DNA of 64,000 bases from CADEED01 sp963842515 (lineage in GTDB: Bacteria; Pseudomonadota; Gammaproteobacteria; Steroidobacterales; Steroidobacteraceae). Position 1 is the stretch's first letter. Every line of letters begins with the position of its first letter. The stretch is taken from positions 1 to 64,000 of the forward strand of contig CAWJGO010000005.1 in the NCBI GenBank assembly GCA_963842515.1, written 5' to 3'. Shown piece by piece: positions 45,940-55,768 of the stretch. The position numbers were made by a program, and so were the translations under genes. The notes beneath the pieces were generated by a model. That model worked only from the letters and a program-made list of their open reading frames with translations, was not told the DNA's origin and did not search any database.

Positions 45940-48900
45940 ATGAGTCTGCCGAACCCCGACGTCTTTTCACGCTCGATCGAAGCCTGCCTGCGCCGCGACC
46001 AGCATCGCCTGCGGCGCGAGCGCGATCGCCTGCATGGCGCGCGTCTGCGTGGCAACGATGTCGCTGCCGCCGAGGCGGCGCTTGCCGCGAAAATCGCCGC
46101 CTCCGTTGCCGCGCGCGCGGCCCGTGCAGCGAGCATCCCGGCGATCACCTATCCAGAGGACTTGCCGATCTCGCAGCACCGCGACGAGATCCGCGGCGCG
46201 ATCGAAAAGCACGCCGTCGTGATCCTCTGCGGCGAGACCGGCTCGGGCAAGACGACGCAGCTGCCGAAGATCTGTCTGGCGGCCGGTCGTGGCGTCGCGG
46301 GCGTCATCGGCCACACGCAGCCGCGGCGCATCGCCGCGCGCGCCGTCGCGGCGCGGATCGCCGAGGAGCTCAAGACCCCGCTCGGGCAGCTTGTCGGTTA
46401 CAAGCTCCGGTTCCAGGACCGCAGCAAACCCGAGGGGCTCGTCAAACTGATGACCGACGGCATCCTGCTGGCCGAAACGCAGGGCGACCGTTTCCTGGAT
46501 AACTACGACACGATCATCATCGACGAGGCGCACGAACGTTCGTTGAACATCGACTTTCTGCTCGGCTATCTCAAATGGCTGTTGCCGCGACGGCCGGACC
46601 TGAAGCTCATCATCACCTCGGCGACGATCGATCCGCAGCGATTCTCGAAGCATTTCGACGACGCGCCGATCATCAATGTGTCCGGTCGCAGCTATCCCGT
46701 TGAGGTGCGATACCGACCGGTGGAGCTCGAAGAGGACGATGAGACTGCGGTTGATGAGCAGGCGGCGATTCTCGCGGCGGTGGATGAGCTGTGGCGTGAG
46801 CAGGCGGGCGACATCCTGGTATTCCTGAGCGGCGAACGCGAAATTCGCGAGACCGCCGAATCGCTGCGCAAGCATCACCCGCAGGGTTGCGAGGTGCTGT
46901 CGTTATATTCGCGGCTTGCGCAGGACGAGCAGCAACGCGTGTTCCGTCCGTCTGGCCGACGTCGCGTCGTGCTCGCAACGAACGTTGCCGAGACCTCGCT
47001 GACCGTTCCGGGCATTCGCGCCGTGATCGACACTGGCGTCGCGCGCATCAGCCGGTACAGTCACCGCAGCCGCCTGCAGCGCCTGCCAATCGAAAAAATT
47101 GCGCAGGCTTCCGCGAATCAGCGCGCCGGCCGCTGCGGTCGCGTGGGTCCGGGAATCGCGATCCGGCTGTATTCGGAGGAAGACTTCCTCGCGCGGCCAG
47201 CCTTCACCGAACCTGAGATCCAGCGTACCAACCTCGCCGCGGTCATCCTGCAGATGCACTCGTTGAAGCTGGGTGACATCGAAGCCTTCCCGTTCGTCGA
47301 GCCACCCGACGGCCGTTTTGTTCGCGACGGCCTGCGCACGCTGCGCGAGCTCGGCGCGCTATCGTCCGATGGGTCAGACGACGGCAAGCTCACCGATCTG
47401 GGCCGGCGCCTCGCCAAACTACCGCTGGATCCGCGGCTCGGGCGAATTCTGCTCGCCGGAGCCGAGAATCATTGCCTGGAGGAGGTCGCGATCATCGCTG
47501 CGGCGCTCTCGGTGCCGGATCCGCGCGATCGCCCGGCGGACAAGCAAACGCAGGCCGACCAGAAGCACGCCGACTTTCGCGATGAGCAGTCGGATTTCCT
47601 GTCGCTGCTGAAGTTGTGGCGTTCCTACGATGCGCAGCGCGCACTGCTGTCACGCGCCAAGCTGCGCACCTGGTGCAAGGAGAATTTCCTCTCCTATCTG
47701 CGGCTCACGGAATGGCACGACGTGCATGGCCAGGTCATGGAGGTGGTCAAGGGTGAGCTCGCGCTCAAGCTCAATGGGCAACCCGGTGAGTACGCGTCTA
47801 TCCACCGGGCATTGCTCGCCGGGCTCCTCTCGCTGATCGCCCAGCGCAAGGAGCAGGCGGAGTATCTCGGCGCCAATGGCACCAAACTCTTCATCCATCC
47901 GGGATCGGGTCAGTTCAAGGCAAAGCCCGCCTGGATCGTGAGCGCCGAGCAGGTCGAGACGACCAAGGTTTACGCCCGCAACGTCGCCCGGGTCGAGCCC
48001 GCGTGGATCGAGCAGGTCGGCGCGCACCTCGTCAAGCGCCAACACTATGAGCCGCATTGGGAACGACGCGCGTCGCGCGCGGCGGTCTACGAACGCGTGA
48101 CGATGTTTGGCCTCACGCTCTCGTCCGGCCGCAGCGTGCCCTTCGAGAACGTCGATCCGAAGGCGGCGCGCGAGTTGTTCATCCGCCACGCGCTCGTCCA
48201 CATGGAATACGACTCTCGCGCACCATTCCTGGCGCACAACCTCAAGCTGCTGAAAGACACCGAGTATCTGCAACAGAAGGGACGCCGCGTCGACCTGCTG
48301 GGTGACGAGAGCCAGCTGTATGCGTTCTTCGACGCGCGAGTGCCGGAAGGCATCTCGACCGGCGCGGCTTTCGAGAAGTGGCGTCGCGAAGCAGAAGCGA
48401 AGAACCCGAAGCTGTTGTGGCTGACCGAGAAAGACATCACCGCCGGGGAGGCCCAGCTCGACGCCGAGCGCTTTCCGGACCATCTCTCTGCCGGGCCTCT
48501 CGTGGTGCAGCTTCGCTACCGGTTCGAGCCCGGCCACGAAGACGACGGAGTGTCAGCGCTAGTACCGCTGCACGTGTTGAACCAGTTGCCGGAAGAACCG
48601 TTCGAGTGGCTGGTCCCGGGCCTGCTCGACGAGAAGATAGAGGCGCTGGTCCGCTCGCTGCCGAAGCCATTGCGCGTGCACTTCGTGCCGGTGCCGGAGG
48701 CCGTGGCGCGCGTGCTGCCTTTGCTCGAGCGCGGCTTTGGTTCGCTGCACGCACAACTTGCCGATGCGCTATTGCGCACCGCCGGTGTGCCCGTGCCGCG
48801 CGACGCATTCCGCGAAGACTTGTTGCCCCCGCACCTGCGCATGAATTTCGTACTCATGGACGATGCGGCCAAAGTGCTTGCCCGGTCGCGCAGCCTGGCG

Positions 48901-49842
48901 GTGCTGCGTGACAGACACGGCGGTGCATCCCAGCAGCACTATGCGCAGCAGTCCCAGCTAACCACCGGCGCGCGCAGCTGGGTGTTCGGCGATCTGCCGG
49001 ATCGTCAGGAGGCGGGGCTGCGCGGGCAGATTGGTTACCCGGCGCTCGTCGACGAAGGCCAGACGGTTGGGCTGCGGGCATTCGCCACCCCGGCCGAAGC
49101 GCGCATCAGCCACGAGCGCGGTACCGCGCGGCTCATCCGTCTGGTACTGGCGCGCGACCTCAAGCCATTGCGTCGCGACCTTGCCGTCAACGTGCAGGGT
49201 GAGATCGTCTACCGCGCGCTCGCCGTGCACCCGCTGTTGAATCCGGACCTGGTTGCCGGACGCGACCTGCGCGACGATCTGCTCGACCGTGTCGTGTCGA
49301 CGGTGTTTCTCGAGGGCCGTGAGCCGCTGCGCAGCGCTGCCGCCTTCGATGCACGCATTGCTGAACGGCGCGGCGGCATGGGGCTGCCCGCCCAGGACAT
49401 CTCGCGAACTGTACAGGCGGCGCTTGTGCGATTGGGCCAGGTCCAGGCGGCGCTGTCCAAAGCCCTGCCGCCGGCTGCTGCCGATATCCGGGCGCAGCTC
49501 GCCTGGCTTACACCGGCCGGCTTTCTGCTAACTACGCCGTGGGAGCGGCTGCAGGAATTCCCTCGCTATTTGCAGGCTGTCGAGCAGCGGCTCGAGAAGC
49601 TGCCGCGCGACCCACGCCGTGACGCCCAGCTGGCCGCCGAGATCGCGCCGTTGGAAAACCGTTATCGCGAACGGGTCAGGGCCGAGCGGGGATCGAGACC
49701 TCCGGGCGAGGACGAATTCCGCTGGCTGCTCGAGGAGTTCCGCGTCTCGCTGTTCGCGCAGCAGCTTGGGACTCGCGCGCGAATCTCGGCGCGGCGCCTC
49801 GAGGAAGCGTGGGCCGAACGGGAACGAATGCCGCCGGGTTGA
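45940..49842 (+). CDS. hrpA: ATP-dependent RNA helicase HrpA
   Basis: I use ATG 45940, giving 1300 residues, the same as E. coli HrpA; a TTG at 45910 is the alternative. The DEAH-helicase motifs are complete: GETGSGKTTQ (about 97), TQPRRIAA, DEAHERSLN (about 193), TSATID (about 227), FLSGEREIRE, LATNVAETSLTVPGI, QRAGRCGRVGPG. The HA2/OB region and the long HrpA-specific C-terminal DUF3418 region follow (LTEKDITAGEAQLDAERFPD, LARDLKPLRRDLAVNVQGEI, EEFRVSLFAQQLGTRARISA). HrpA resolves stalled or collided ribosomes. Confidence 0.95.
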   Translation: MSLPNPDVFSRSIEACLRRDQHRLRRERDRLHGARLRGNDVAAAEAALAAKIAASVAARAARAASIPAITYPEDLPISQHRDEIRGAIEKHAVVILCGETGSGKTTQLPKICLAAGRGVAGVIGHTQPRRIAARAVAARIAEELKTPLGQLVGYKLRFQDRSKPEGLVKLMTDGILLAETQGDRFLDNYDTIIIDEAHERSLNIDFLLGYLKWLLPRRPDLKLIITSATIDPQRFSKHFDDAPIINVSGRSYPVEVRYRPVELEEDDETAVDEQAAILAAVDELWREQAGDILVFLSGEREIRETAESLRKHHPQGCEVLSLYSRLAQDEQQRVFRPSGRRRVVLATNVAETSLTVPGIRAVIDTGVARISRYSHRSRLQRLPIEKIAQASANQRAGRCGRVGPGIAIRLYSEEDFLARPAFTEPEIQRTNLAAVILQMHSLKLGDIEAFPFVEPPDGRFVRDGLRTLRELGALSSDGSDDGKLTDLGRRLAKLPLDPRLGRILLAGAENHCLEEVAIIAAALSVPDPRDRPADKQTQADQKHADFRDEQSDFLSLLKLWRSYDAQRALLSRAKLRTWCKENFLSYLRLTEWHDVHGQVMEVVKGELALKLNGQPGEYASIHRALLAGLLSLIAQRKEQAEYLGANGTKLFIHPGSGQFKAKPAWIVSAEQVETTKVYARNVARVEPAWIEQVGAHLVKRQHYEPHWERRASRAAVYERVTMFGLTLSSGRSVPFENVDPKAARELFIRHALVHMEYDSRAPFLAHNLKLLKDTEYLQQKGRRVDLLGDESQLYAFFDARVPEGISTGAAFEKWRREAEAKNPKLLWLTEKDITAGEAQLDAERFPDHLSAGPLVVQLRYRFEPGHEDDGVSALVPLHVLNQLPEEPFEWLVPGLLDEKIEALVRSLPKPLRVHFVPVPEAVARVLPLLERGFGSLHAQLADALLRTAGVPVPRDAFREDLLPPHLRMNFVLMDDAAKVLARSRSLAVLRDRHGGASQQHYAQQSQLTTGARSWVFGDLPDRQEAGLRGQIGYPALVDEGQTVGLRAFATPAEARISHERGTARLIRLVLARDLKPLRRDLAVNVQGEIVYRALAVHPLLNPDLVAGRDLRDDLLDRVVSTVFLEGREPLRSAAAFDARIAERRGGMGLPAQDISRTVQAALVRLGQVQAALSKALPPAAADIRAQLAWLTPAGFLLTTPWERLQEFPRYLQAVEQRLEKLPRDPRRDAQLAAEIAPLENRYRERVRAERGSRPPGEDEFRWLLEEFRVSLFAQQLGTRARISARRLEEAWAERERMPPG

Positions 49843-49882
49843 GCAGCGGGGTATGCTTCGCGCAGGACAAGAGGGGATTGGC

Positions 49883-50323
49883 ATGAGCCAGACAAGTGAT
49901 CCGGTTCGGGACGCGTTGGCCCGATATTGCGCCGCCGCCTACGATAAAAACGTCAGCGCGTTCGTCTCGCTCTACGAGGACGACGTGCAGGTTTTCGACA
50001 TGTGGAACCACTGGGAGCTGCGCGGCATTGCGGCCTGGCGCAGCATGGCGGAAGGTTGGTTCGGTTCACTCGGCACGGAACGCGTCGTCGTCACGGTCAG
50101 CGATGTCGCGTCGACGGTGAATGCCGATCTGGCGGTTGGCCATGCCACGCTCACCTTCACCGCGTTGTCGGCCGAAGGTAAAGAGCTGCGATCACTCGAC
50201 AATCGACTGACCATCGCGATGAGACGGACCGGTGACGTCTGGAAGATTTTCCATGAGCACACGTCGGCACCGATCGAGCACAAATCGCTGACCGGGATGA
50301 TCAAACGCACAACGGCTGGCTGA
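49883..50323 (+). CDS. SnoaL/NTF2-like protein
   Basis: ATG 49883 follows GAGGGGATT. The 146-residue protein has DPVRDALARYCAAAYDKNVS, AFVSLYEDDVQVFDMWNHWE, LRGIAAWRSMAEGWFGSLGT, AVGHATLTFTALSAEGKELR, RTGDVWKIFHEHTSAPIEHK, a cone-shaped NTF2-like domain. The R-x-x-G-x-W-K-I-x-H-x-H-x-S end is typical of SnoaL-like/calcium-kinase II association proteins in this fold. It is a probable binding protein or small isomerase. Confidence 0.82.
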   Translation: MSQTSDPVRDALARYCAAAYDKNVSAFVSLYEDDVQVFDMWNHWELRGIAAWRSMAEGWFGSLGTERVVVTVSDVASTVNADLAVGHATLTFTALSAEGKELRSLDNRLTIAMRRTGDVWKIFHEHTSAPIEHKSLTGMIKRTTAG

Positions 50324-50328
50324 CGCGC

Positions 50329-50838
50329 ATGACGATGCGCAAAGTGATGCTGACGATTCTGGTTGGTTGCGTGTCCTTACCTGCGCTGGTGCGCCCCAGC
50401 GACGCGCAAGGTGGCGCCGAACAAGAAGTGGCGCGGGAAATCGGCGCGGTGCTTGCATGGCGGCTTGGCCCGGAAACGGTGGAGGAGGCTTGCAAGAACC
50501 TGGATCCCGACGGCGCCGCAACCCGCAAGAAGGCGCTGACGGGATGGCTCGACAAGAATGCTGCGCTCATCAAGTCGGTCGATGCTCGCGTCGCCGAAGT
50601 GGTGCCACTATTTTACTCACCACCACCAGACGTCGATGCCGTGCAGGCGATCCGCAAGCAGGTCAAGGGGATCCTCCTGGAGTCGATGTTCGAGCAGAAA
50701 ACGCCGGAAGAGTCGGCCGCGATCTGCAAGGCCGAGTCGGACCCGGCAAGCTCCCGGTGGAATAGCTCTGGAATGCCGCACGTCCAGCAGTCGCTGGCGA
50801 CGTTGTTCGATTGGCAGACCGCGCAGCACAAAAAATGA
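50329..50838 (+). CDS. Exported protein of unknown function
   Basis: The 169-residue protein has a signal peptide (VMLTILVGCVSLPALVRPSD, with the cut near SDAQ) and a helical mature domain: EQEVAREIGAVLAWRLGPET, VEEACKNLDPDGAATRKKAL, WLDKNAALIKSVDARVAEVV, IRKQVKGILLESMFEQKTPE. Two cysteines could pair. No family is recognised. It lies 5 bp after the NTF2-like gene, in the same direction. Confidence 0.7.
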   Translation: MTMRKVMLTILVGCVSLPALVRPSDAQGGAEQEVAREIGAVLAWRLGPETVEEACKNLDPDGAATRKKALTGWLDKNAALIKSVDARVAEVVPLFYSPPPDVDAVQAIRKQVKGILLESMFEQKTPEESAAICKAESDPASSRWNSSGMPHVQQSLATLFDWQTAQHKK

Positions 50839-50900
50839 ACGGCATGACTCGCGGCAGTCTCGACGCCAAAGTTGGTCATCAGGCTCTACATGAGTGACAC

Positions 50901-51257
50901 ATGAAATTGACCCGCCTCACACCGATGCTGCCCGTGAAGAGCTTGCCCGCCAGCATCGCGTTTTATCAGAAGCTCGGTTTCAGCATCGAGCAACGCAATG
51001 ATGATTGGGGCTGGGCCATGTTGCGCTTCGACGAGTGTCGCTTGATGCTGGATCAATCCATCTGCCGGCATACCGCCGTACCGCGCGAGTCCGTGATCTA
51101 CCTCTATCCCGAGAACGTTCGCGAGTACCACCAGCAAGTGCGCCAGAACGGGCTGGCCCTTCCCGATCTGGACGTCACCTTCTACGGCATGACGGAGTTT
51201 CGGCTCGATGATCCGGATGGCAACCGATTATGGATAGGGGAGCTACGGCCGGCATGA
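50901..51257 (+). CDS. VOC family (glyoxalase/bleomycin-resistance-like) protein
   Basis: The 118-residue protein reads TRLTPMLPVKSLPASIAFYQ, KLGFSIEQRNDDWGWAMLRF, DECRLMLDQSICRH, SVIYLYPENVREYHQQVRQN, TFYGMTEFRLDDPDGNRLWI. The second betas end in FRLDDPDGN as expected. A small-molecule binding or metal enzyme role is likely. Between its end and nirB (51258-51686) I see no secure gene; a short ORF there (51230-51487) is unlike a protein. Confidence 0.85.
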   Translation: MKLTRLTPMLPVKSLPASIAFYQKLGFSIEQRNDDWGWAMLRFDECRLMLDQSICRHTAVPRESVIYLYPENVREYHQQVRQNGLALPDLDVTFYGMTEFRLDDPDGNRLWIGELRPA

Positions 51258-51628
51258 CGCGTGAGTTGCCCTGGCGTTCGCAGCCGAGTGGGCGCAAGCG
51301 TGGAACGAGCGCGCCGTCGATCGGTGTGATGCGAGTGACTAACAAAGCTGACACGCGCTCAGGCTGGACACACTGCCGAGCATGGCGAGTGCGCAGGGGC
51401 TGTATCGCAAGCTGGGAATTCGTGGAAATCGCGGCGTACAACACTTCCCACCTGCCCGAGACTCGATTCTACGAACTGAAACTCTGAAACCCACGTTTCA
51501 GTCGCCGCGTCCTCCGGCGTCTCCCGATCCCGCATCGGTTTGATGCGTCAGCTCGACCCCTCTGCACCGGGCTGAAGCAGGGGCCATCAACCGGGGCCCT
51601 GGTTGCTCCATCCTCCGCTGGCGGACGA

Positions 51629-51645
51629 TGGCATAAGCGTTGCTT
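51629..51645 (+). promoter_or_regulatory. Sigma-54 promoter of the nitrite/nitrate operon
   Basis: TGGCAT-AAGCG-TTGCTT has GG and GC separated by exactly ten bases, the strict sigma-54 (-24/-12) rule, and is 42 bp before the nirB start. A palindrome AACCGGGGCCCTGGTT lies upstream at 51589-51604 and might bind an activator. Nitrogen control via NtrC is a reasonable inference. Confidence 0.72.
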
Positions 51646-51686
51646 AGATAGCTCATTGCTCCATCGGACGAGGGCTAGATCAGGCA

Positions 51687-54221
51687 ATGTCCAAACGAAT
51701 TATTGTTGTTGGCCACGGGATGGTTGGTCAGCGTTTCCTCGAAACGCTCACCAAACACGAATCCGCCGACCTTGCCATCACCATGCTCGCGGAAGAACCG
51801 CGGCTGGCTTACGACCGCGTCAATCTCACCAAGTATTTCTCCGGCTCGACGGTCGAGGACCTCACGCTCACCACGCGCGAGTTCTTCGACGAGAACGGCA
51901 TCGAGCTGCATTCCGGCGATCCGGTGGCGGCCATCGATCGCGCCAACAAGCGGGTCACCACGAGAAGCGGCGCCGAATACGAATACGACTTGCTCGTTCT
52001 CGCCACTGGCTCGAGCCCATTCGTGCCGCCCATTCCGGGCCGTGACCGGCCTGGCGTGTTCGTGTATCGAACCATCGAAGATCTCGAGGCCATCAGCGAA
52101 GCCGGCAGGAATTCCACGCGCGGCGTGGTGATCGGCGGTGGCCTGCTGGGCCTGGAAGCCGCGAAAGCGCTCAAGGACCTGGGACTTCTCACCAACGTGG
52201 TCGAGTTCGCCCCGAGACTCATGGCCGTGCAGGTGGACGAGGGCGGCGGCGGATTGCTTCGTTCGTGCATCGAGGCGCTGGGCGTGGCCGTGCACACCGG
52301 CAAGAACACCACCCGAATCGACGACGGCGAATCAGCGCGGCATCGCATGCAGTTTGCCGATGGCGGCTTCCTGGAAACCGACGTGGTGGTCATCTCCGCG
52401 GGCATCCGTCCGCGCGACGAGCTGGCGCGCGCCTGTGGCATCGACGTGGCGCCACGCGGTGGCATCGTCATCAATGGCGACTGCCGTACGTCGGATGAAT
52501 CCATCTACGCCATTGGCGAGTGCGCAGCATTCGAAGGTCGCGTGTTCGGCCTCGTGGCGCCGGGATACCAGATGGCACGCATCGCCGCGGCGCGCGTGCT
52601 CGGCACAGAATGCGAAGACTTCGCCGGCGCCGACATGAGCACCAAGCTCAAGCTGATGGGCGTCGAAGTAGGGTCGATCGGTGATGCGCACGCCGCCACC
52701 GCCGGTGCGCGCGTGTATTCGTTCTTCGATCAGCGCAAGGAGGTTTACAAGAAGCTGGTGGTGGATGCCGAGGGCAAGAAGCTCATCGGCGCGGTGCTGG
52801 TGGGCGACACCTCTGACTACTCGATGTGGCACCAGACCGTCACCTTGCGCATGGCATTGCCGGACAACCCGGAAACCATGTTGTTTCCGGCAGGCGCGGC
52901 GAGCGCGGGTGCACCCCCGACCAACGCACTCGCCGCGCTGCCGGCAACAGCGCAGATCTGCTCGTGCAACAACGTGTCCAAGGGTGGCATCTGCTCCGCC
53001 ATCGAGGCCGGCTGCACGACGGTGGGAGCGCTCAAGACCAAGACCAAGGCAGGCACCACCTGCGGCGGCTGCACGCCGCTGGTGACGCAGATTCTCAACG
53101 CCGAGCTCAAGAAGCGTGGCGTCAACGTCAACAGCTCGATGTGCGAACACTTTCCGTACACGCGCCAGCAGTTGTTTCACCTGGTGCGCATCGGTGAGCT
53201 CAAGACCTTCGACGACACGATTGCCAGGCACGGCAAGGGTTTGGGCTGCGACGTCTGCAAGCCCGCGGTGGCCTCCATTCTCGCCTCGTGCTGGAACGAA
53301 TTCGTGCTCAAGAAGCGTCACGCGGCGCTGCAGGACACCAACGATTATTTCCTCGCCAACATGCAAAAGGACGGCACGTATTCCGTCGTCCCCAGGGTGC
53401 CGGGGGGAGAGATTACACCCGAGAAACTCATCGTCATCGGCCAGGTGGCCAGGAAGTACGGCCTCTACACCAAGATCACCGGCGGCCAGCGCATCGATCT
53501 CTTCGGCGCGCAGGTGCATCAGTTGCCGCTGATCTGGAAAGAGCTCATCGACGCGGGCATGGAGTCCGGCCACGCCTACGGCAAGGCGCTGCGCACCGTG
53601 AAGAGTTGCGTCGGCTCGACGTGGTGCCGCTACGGCGTGCAGGACAGCGTCGGTCTCGCGATCGATCTGGAGAATCGCTACAAAGGCCTGCGCGCCCCGC
53701 ACAAGATCAAGTTCGCCGTGTCCGGCTGTACGCGCGAATGCGCCGAGGCGCAGAGCAAGGATGTCGGCGTCATCGCCACCGAAGGCGGCTGGAATCTCTA
53801 CGTCTCCGGCAACGGCGGCATGAAGCCGCGCCACGGCGATCTGCTGGCGCGCGATCTCGATACCGCCACGCTCATCAAGTACATCGACCGCTACCTGATG
53901 TTCTACATCCGCACGGCCGACCGGCTGCAGCGCACCTCGACCTGGCTCGAGAATCTCGAAGGCGGCATCGACTATGTGCGCAAGGTGGTTTGCGAGGATT
54001 CCCTCGGCATCGGCGCCGAGCTCGAAGCCGACATGGATCGGGTGCGCGGCAACTACGCCTGCGAGTGGAAAGTGGCCATCGAAGATCCGGTGACGCTCAA
54101 GCGCTTCCGTCATTTCGTGAATGCGGAAAGCACCGACAGCAACGTGCTGTTCGTCGAGGAGCGCGGCCAGATCCGCCCCGCCACCGCCGCCGAACGCGCG
54201 CAGGCCGAGGTGGCGGCGTGA
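51687..54221 (+). CDS. nirB: Assimilatory nitrite reductase large subunit
   Basis: This 844-residue cytoplasmic enzyme reduces nitrite to ammonium with NAD(P)H. The N-terminal FAD domain is RIIVVGHGMVGQRFLETLTK; the NAD domain has GVVIGGGLLGLEAAKALKDL (about 149). The BFD-type [2Fe-2S] domain is CSCNNVSKGGICSAIEAGCT with CGGCTP (about 423). The siroheme/[4Fe-4S] part has CVGSTWCRYGVQD and SGCTRECAEAQSKD (about 640 and 680). All cofactor cysteines are present. The gene is translationally coupled to the downstream NirD-fusion (GTGA overlap). Confidence 0.95.
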   Translation: MSKRIIVVGHGMVGQRFLETLTKHESADLAITMLAEEPRLAYDRVNLTKYFSGSTVEDLTLTTREFFDENGIELHSGDPVAAIDRANKRVTTRSGAEYEYDLLVLATGSSPFVPPIPGRDRPGVFVYRTIEDLEAISEAGRNSTRGVVIGGGLLGLEAAKALKDLGLLTNVVEFAPRLMAVQVDEGGGGLLRSCIEALGVAVHTGKNTTRIDDGESARHRMQFADGGFLETDVVVISAGIRPRDELARACGIDVAPRGGIVINGDCRTSDESIYAIGECAAFEGRVFGLVAPGYQMARIAAARVLGTECEDFAGADMSTKLKLMGVEVGSIGDAHAATAGARVYSFFDQRKEVYKKLVVDAEGKKLIGAVLVGDTSDYSMWHQTVTLRMALPDNPETMLFPAGAASAGAPPTNALAALPATAQICSCNNVSKGGICSAIEAGCTTVGALKTKTKAGTTCGGCTPLVTQILNAELKKRGVNVNSSMCEHFPYTRQQLFHLVRIGELKTFDDTIARHGKGLGCDVCKPAVASILASCWNEFVLKKRHAALQDTNDYFLANMQKDGTYSVVPRVPGGEITPEKLIVIGQVARKYGLYTKITGGQRIDLFGAQVHQLPLIWKELIDAGMESGHAYGKALRTVKSCVGSTWCRYGVQDSVGLAIDLENRYKGLRAPHKIKFAVSGCTRECAEAQSKDVGVIATEGGWNLYVSGNGGMKPRHGDLLARDLDTATLIKYIDRYLMFYIRTADRLQRTSTWLENLEGGIDYVRKVVCEDSLGIGAELEADMDRVRGNYACEWKVAIEDPVTLKRFRHFVNAESTDSNVLFVEERGQIRPATAAERAQAEVAA

Positions 54222-55765
54222 ACGACGTCGATCGCTGGCAGAACGTTTGCGCTGTGGATGACCTCATGCCCGGCACGGGTGTGTGCGCGCTGGTCGGCAG
54301 CCGCCAGATCGCGGTGTTCCAGGTCGATGGCCAGACTTACGCGCTCGACAATTTCGATCCGGGCAGCCGCGCCAACGTGTTGTCGCGCGGGCTCACCGGC
54401 GATCTGCAGAACGAGCGCGTGGTGGCGTCGCCCATCTACAAGCACCACTTCGCACTGGCGAGCGGCCGCTGCATCGAAGATCCGACTTTCAGCGTGACCG
54501 CCTATGCCACGCGGGTGATGGACGGCATGGTGCAGATCGAGGCACCGCGCGAGGTCCGCCGCACGCGGCTCATCATCGCCGGCAACGGCATGGCGGGCAT
54601 GCGCGCCGTGGAAGAGTTGCTCAAGCTCGGCGTCGCCGACCGCTTTTCGATCACCGTGTTCGGCGCCGAGCCGCGCGGCAACTACAACCGTATTCTGTTG
54701 TCGCCGGTGCTCTCCGGAGAGCAGCAGGCCGACGACATCATGCTACACCGGCCTAACTGGTACACGCGCCGCGGCATCACGCTGCACTCCGGCGACCCTA
54801 TCGTGGACATCGACCGCAAACGGCGCGTGGTGCGATCGAGTAATGGCACGCTGGCTTCCTACGACCGGTTGATCATCGCCACTGGCTCCGATCCCATCGT
54901 GTTGCCGTTGCCGGGCAATTCGCTGCCGGGTGTGGTCACGTTCCGCGATCTGGATGATGTGAATCGAATGTTGGAGCGCTCGGGCGCGGGCCGCCGTGCC
55001 GTGGTCATCGGCGGGGGGCTGCTCGGCCTCGAAGCCGCACATGGCCTGAACCTGCGAGGCATGAAAGTTACCGTCGTTCACCTGCTCGACACGCTCATGG
55101 AGCGGCAGCTCGATGCATCCGCGGGCGCCCTGCTGAAGGCAGCACTCGAAAAGCGTGGCATCGAATTCCGCATGAGCGCGAGGACCCAGGAAATCATCGG
55201 CGGCGAGCGCGTCACCGGCCTCAAGTTCGCCAACGGCGATGAAGTGGCCGCGGACCTGGTGGTCATGGCCGTGGGCGTCCGTCCCAACATCGAGCTGGCG
55301 AAAAAGGCGCACCTGGCCTGCGATCGAGGCATCCTCGTGGACGACACGCTGCAGTCTTACGATCCGGCCATCTACGCGGTGGGTGAGTGCGTGCAGCATC
55401 GCCGCCAGACTTTCGGCCTGGTGGCGCCGCTGTGGGAGCAGGCGCGCATCTGCGCGCAACACATCGCCGAAATCGGTGTGTCGCGTTTCTCGGGCGCCAT
55501 CAATGCCACGCAGTTGAAGGTGTCCGGCATCGAAGTATTTTCCGCCGGAGATTTTTCCGAGCATGCCAACCGCGAGTCGCTGGTGCTGGCCGACAAGCGC
55601 CGCGGTATCTACAAGCGCGTGATCCTCGAGGGCAACCGGGTCTGCGGCGCCGTGTTGTTCGGCGATGTACGCGAGGCCTCGCGCCTGCGCGATCTGATCG
55701 CCGACCGGACCGACATCGGGCCGACCCGCGATCAATTGCTGTTCGATTCCCCGGCAGCCGCGTAA
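54218..55765 (+). CDS. Fusion of NirD small subunit and NAD(P)H/FAD-dependent reductase
   Basis: Residues 1-108 are a NirD-type Rieske-fold domain (WQNVCAVDDLMPGTGVCALV, IAVFQVDGQTYALDNFDPGS, VASPIYKHHFALASGRCIED). It lacks the Cys/His cluster ligands, which is normal for NirD. From residue 118 a full pyridine-nucleotide-disulfide-type reductase follows (RLIIAGNGMAGMRAVEELLK; RAVVIGGGLLGLEAAHGLNL near 262; SYDPAIYAVGECVQHRRQTF). The C-terminal half resembles NirB's FAD/NAD part or NasB/NasG. The protein is 515 residues instead of the usual 110 for NirD, so it may pass electrons to NasA as well as support NirB. GTG start. Confidence 0.87.
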   Translation: MNDVDRWQNVCAVDDLMPGTGVCALVGSRQIAVFQVDGQTYALDNFDPGSRANVLSRGLTGDLQNERVVASPIYKHHFALASGRCIEDPTFSVTAYATRVMDGMVQIEAPREVRRTRLIIAGNGMAGMRAVEELLKLGVADRFSITVFGAEPRGNYNRILLSPVLSGEQQADDIMLHRPNWYTRRGITLHSGDPIVDIDRKRRVVRSSNGTLASYDRLIIATGSDPIVLPLPGNSLPGVVTFRDLDDVNRMLERSGAGRRAVVIGGGLLGLEAAHGLNLRGMKVTVVHLLDTLMERQLDASAGALLKAALEKRGIEFRMSARTQEIIGGERVTGLKFANGDEVAADLVVMAVGVRPNIELAKKAHLACDRGILVDDTLQSYDPAIYAVGECVQHRRQTFGLVAPLWEQARICAQHIAEIGVSRFSGAINATQLKVSGIEVFSAGDFSEHANRESLVLADKRRGIYKRVILEGNRVCGAVLFGDVREASRLRDLIADRTDIGPTRDQLLFDSPAAA

Positions 55766-55768
55766 CGA

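Noticed and set aside
51333..51360. GACTAACAAAGCTGACACGC resembling an attC left half
   Set aside because: Too short and poor beyond the core; no inner consensus and no R' side.
51230..51487. 85-residue ORF before nirB
   Set aside because: Composition is not protein-like, it overlaps the VOC gene end, and it has no convincing start or family.
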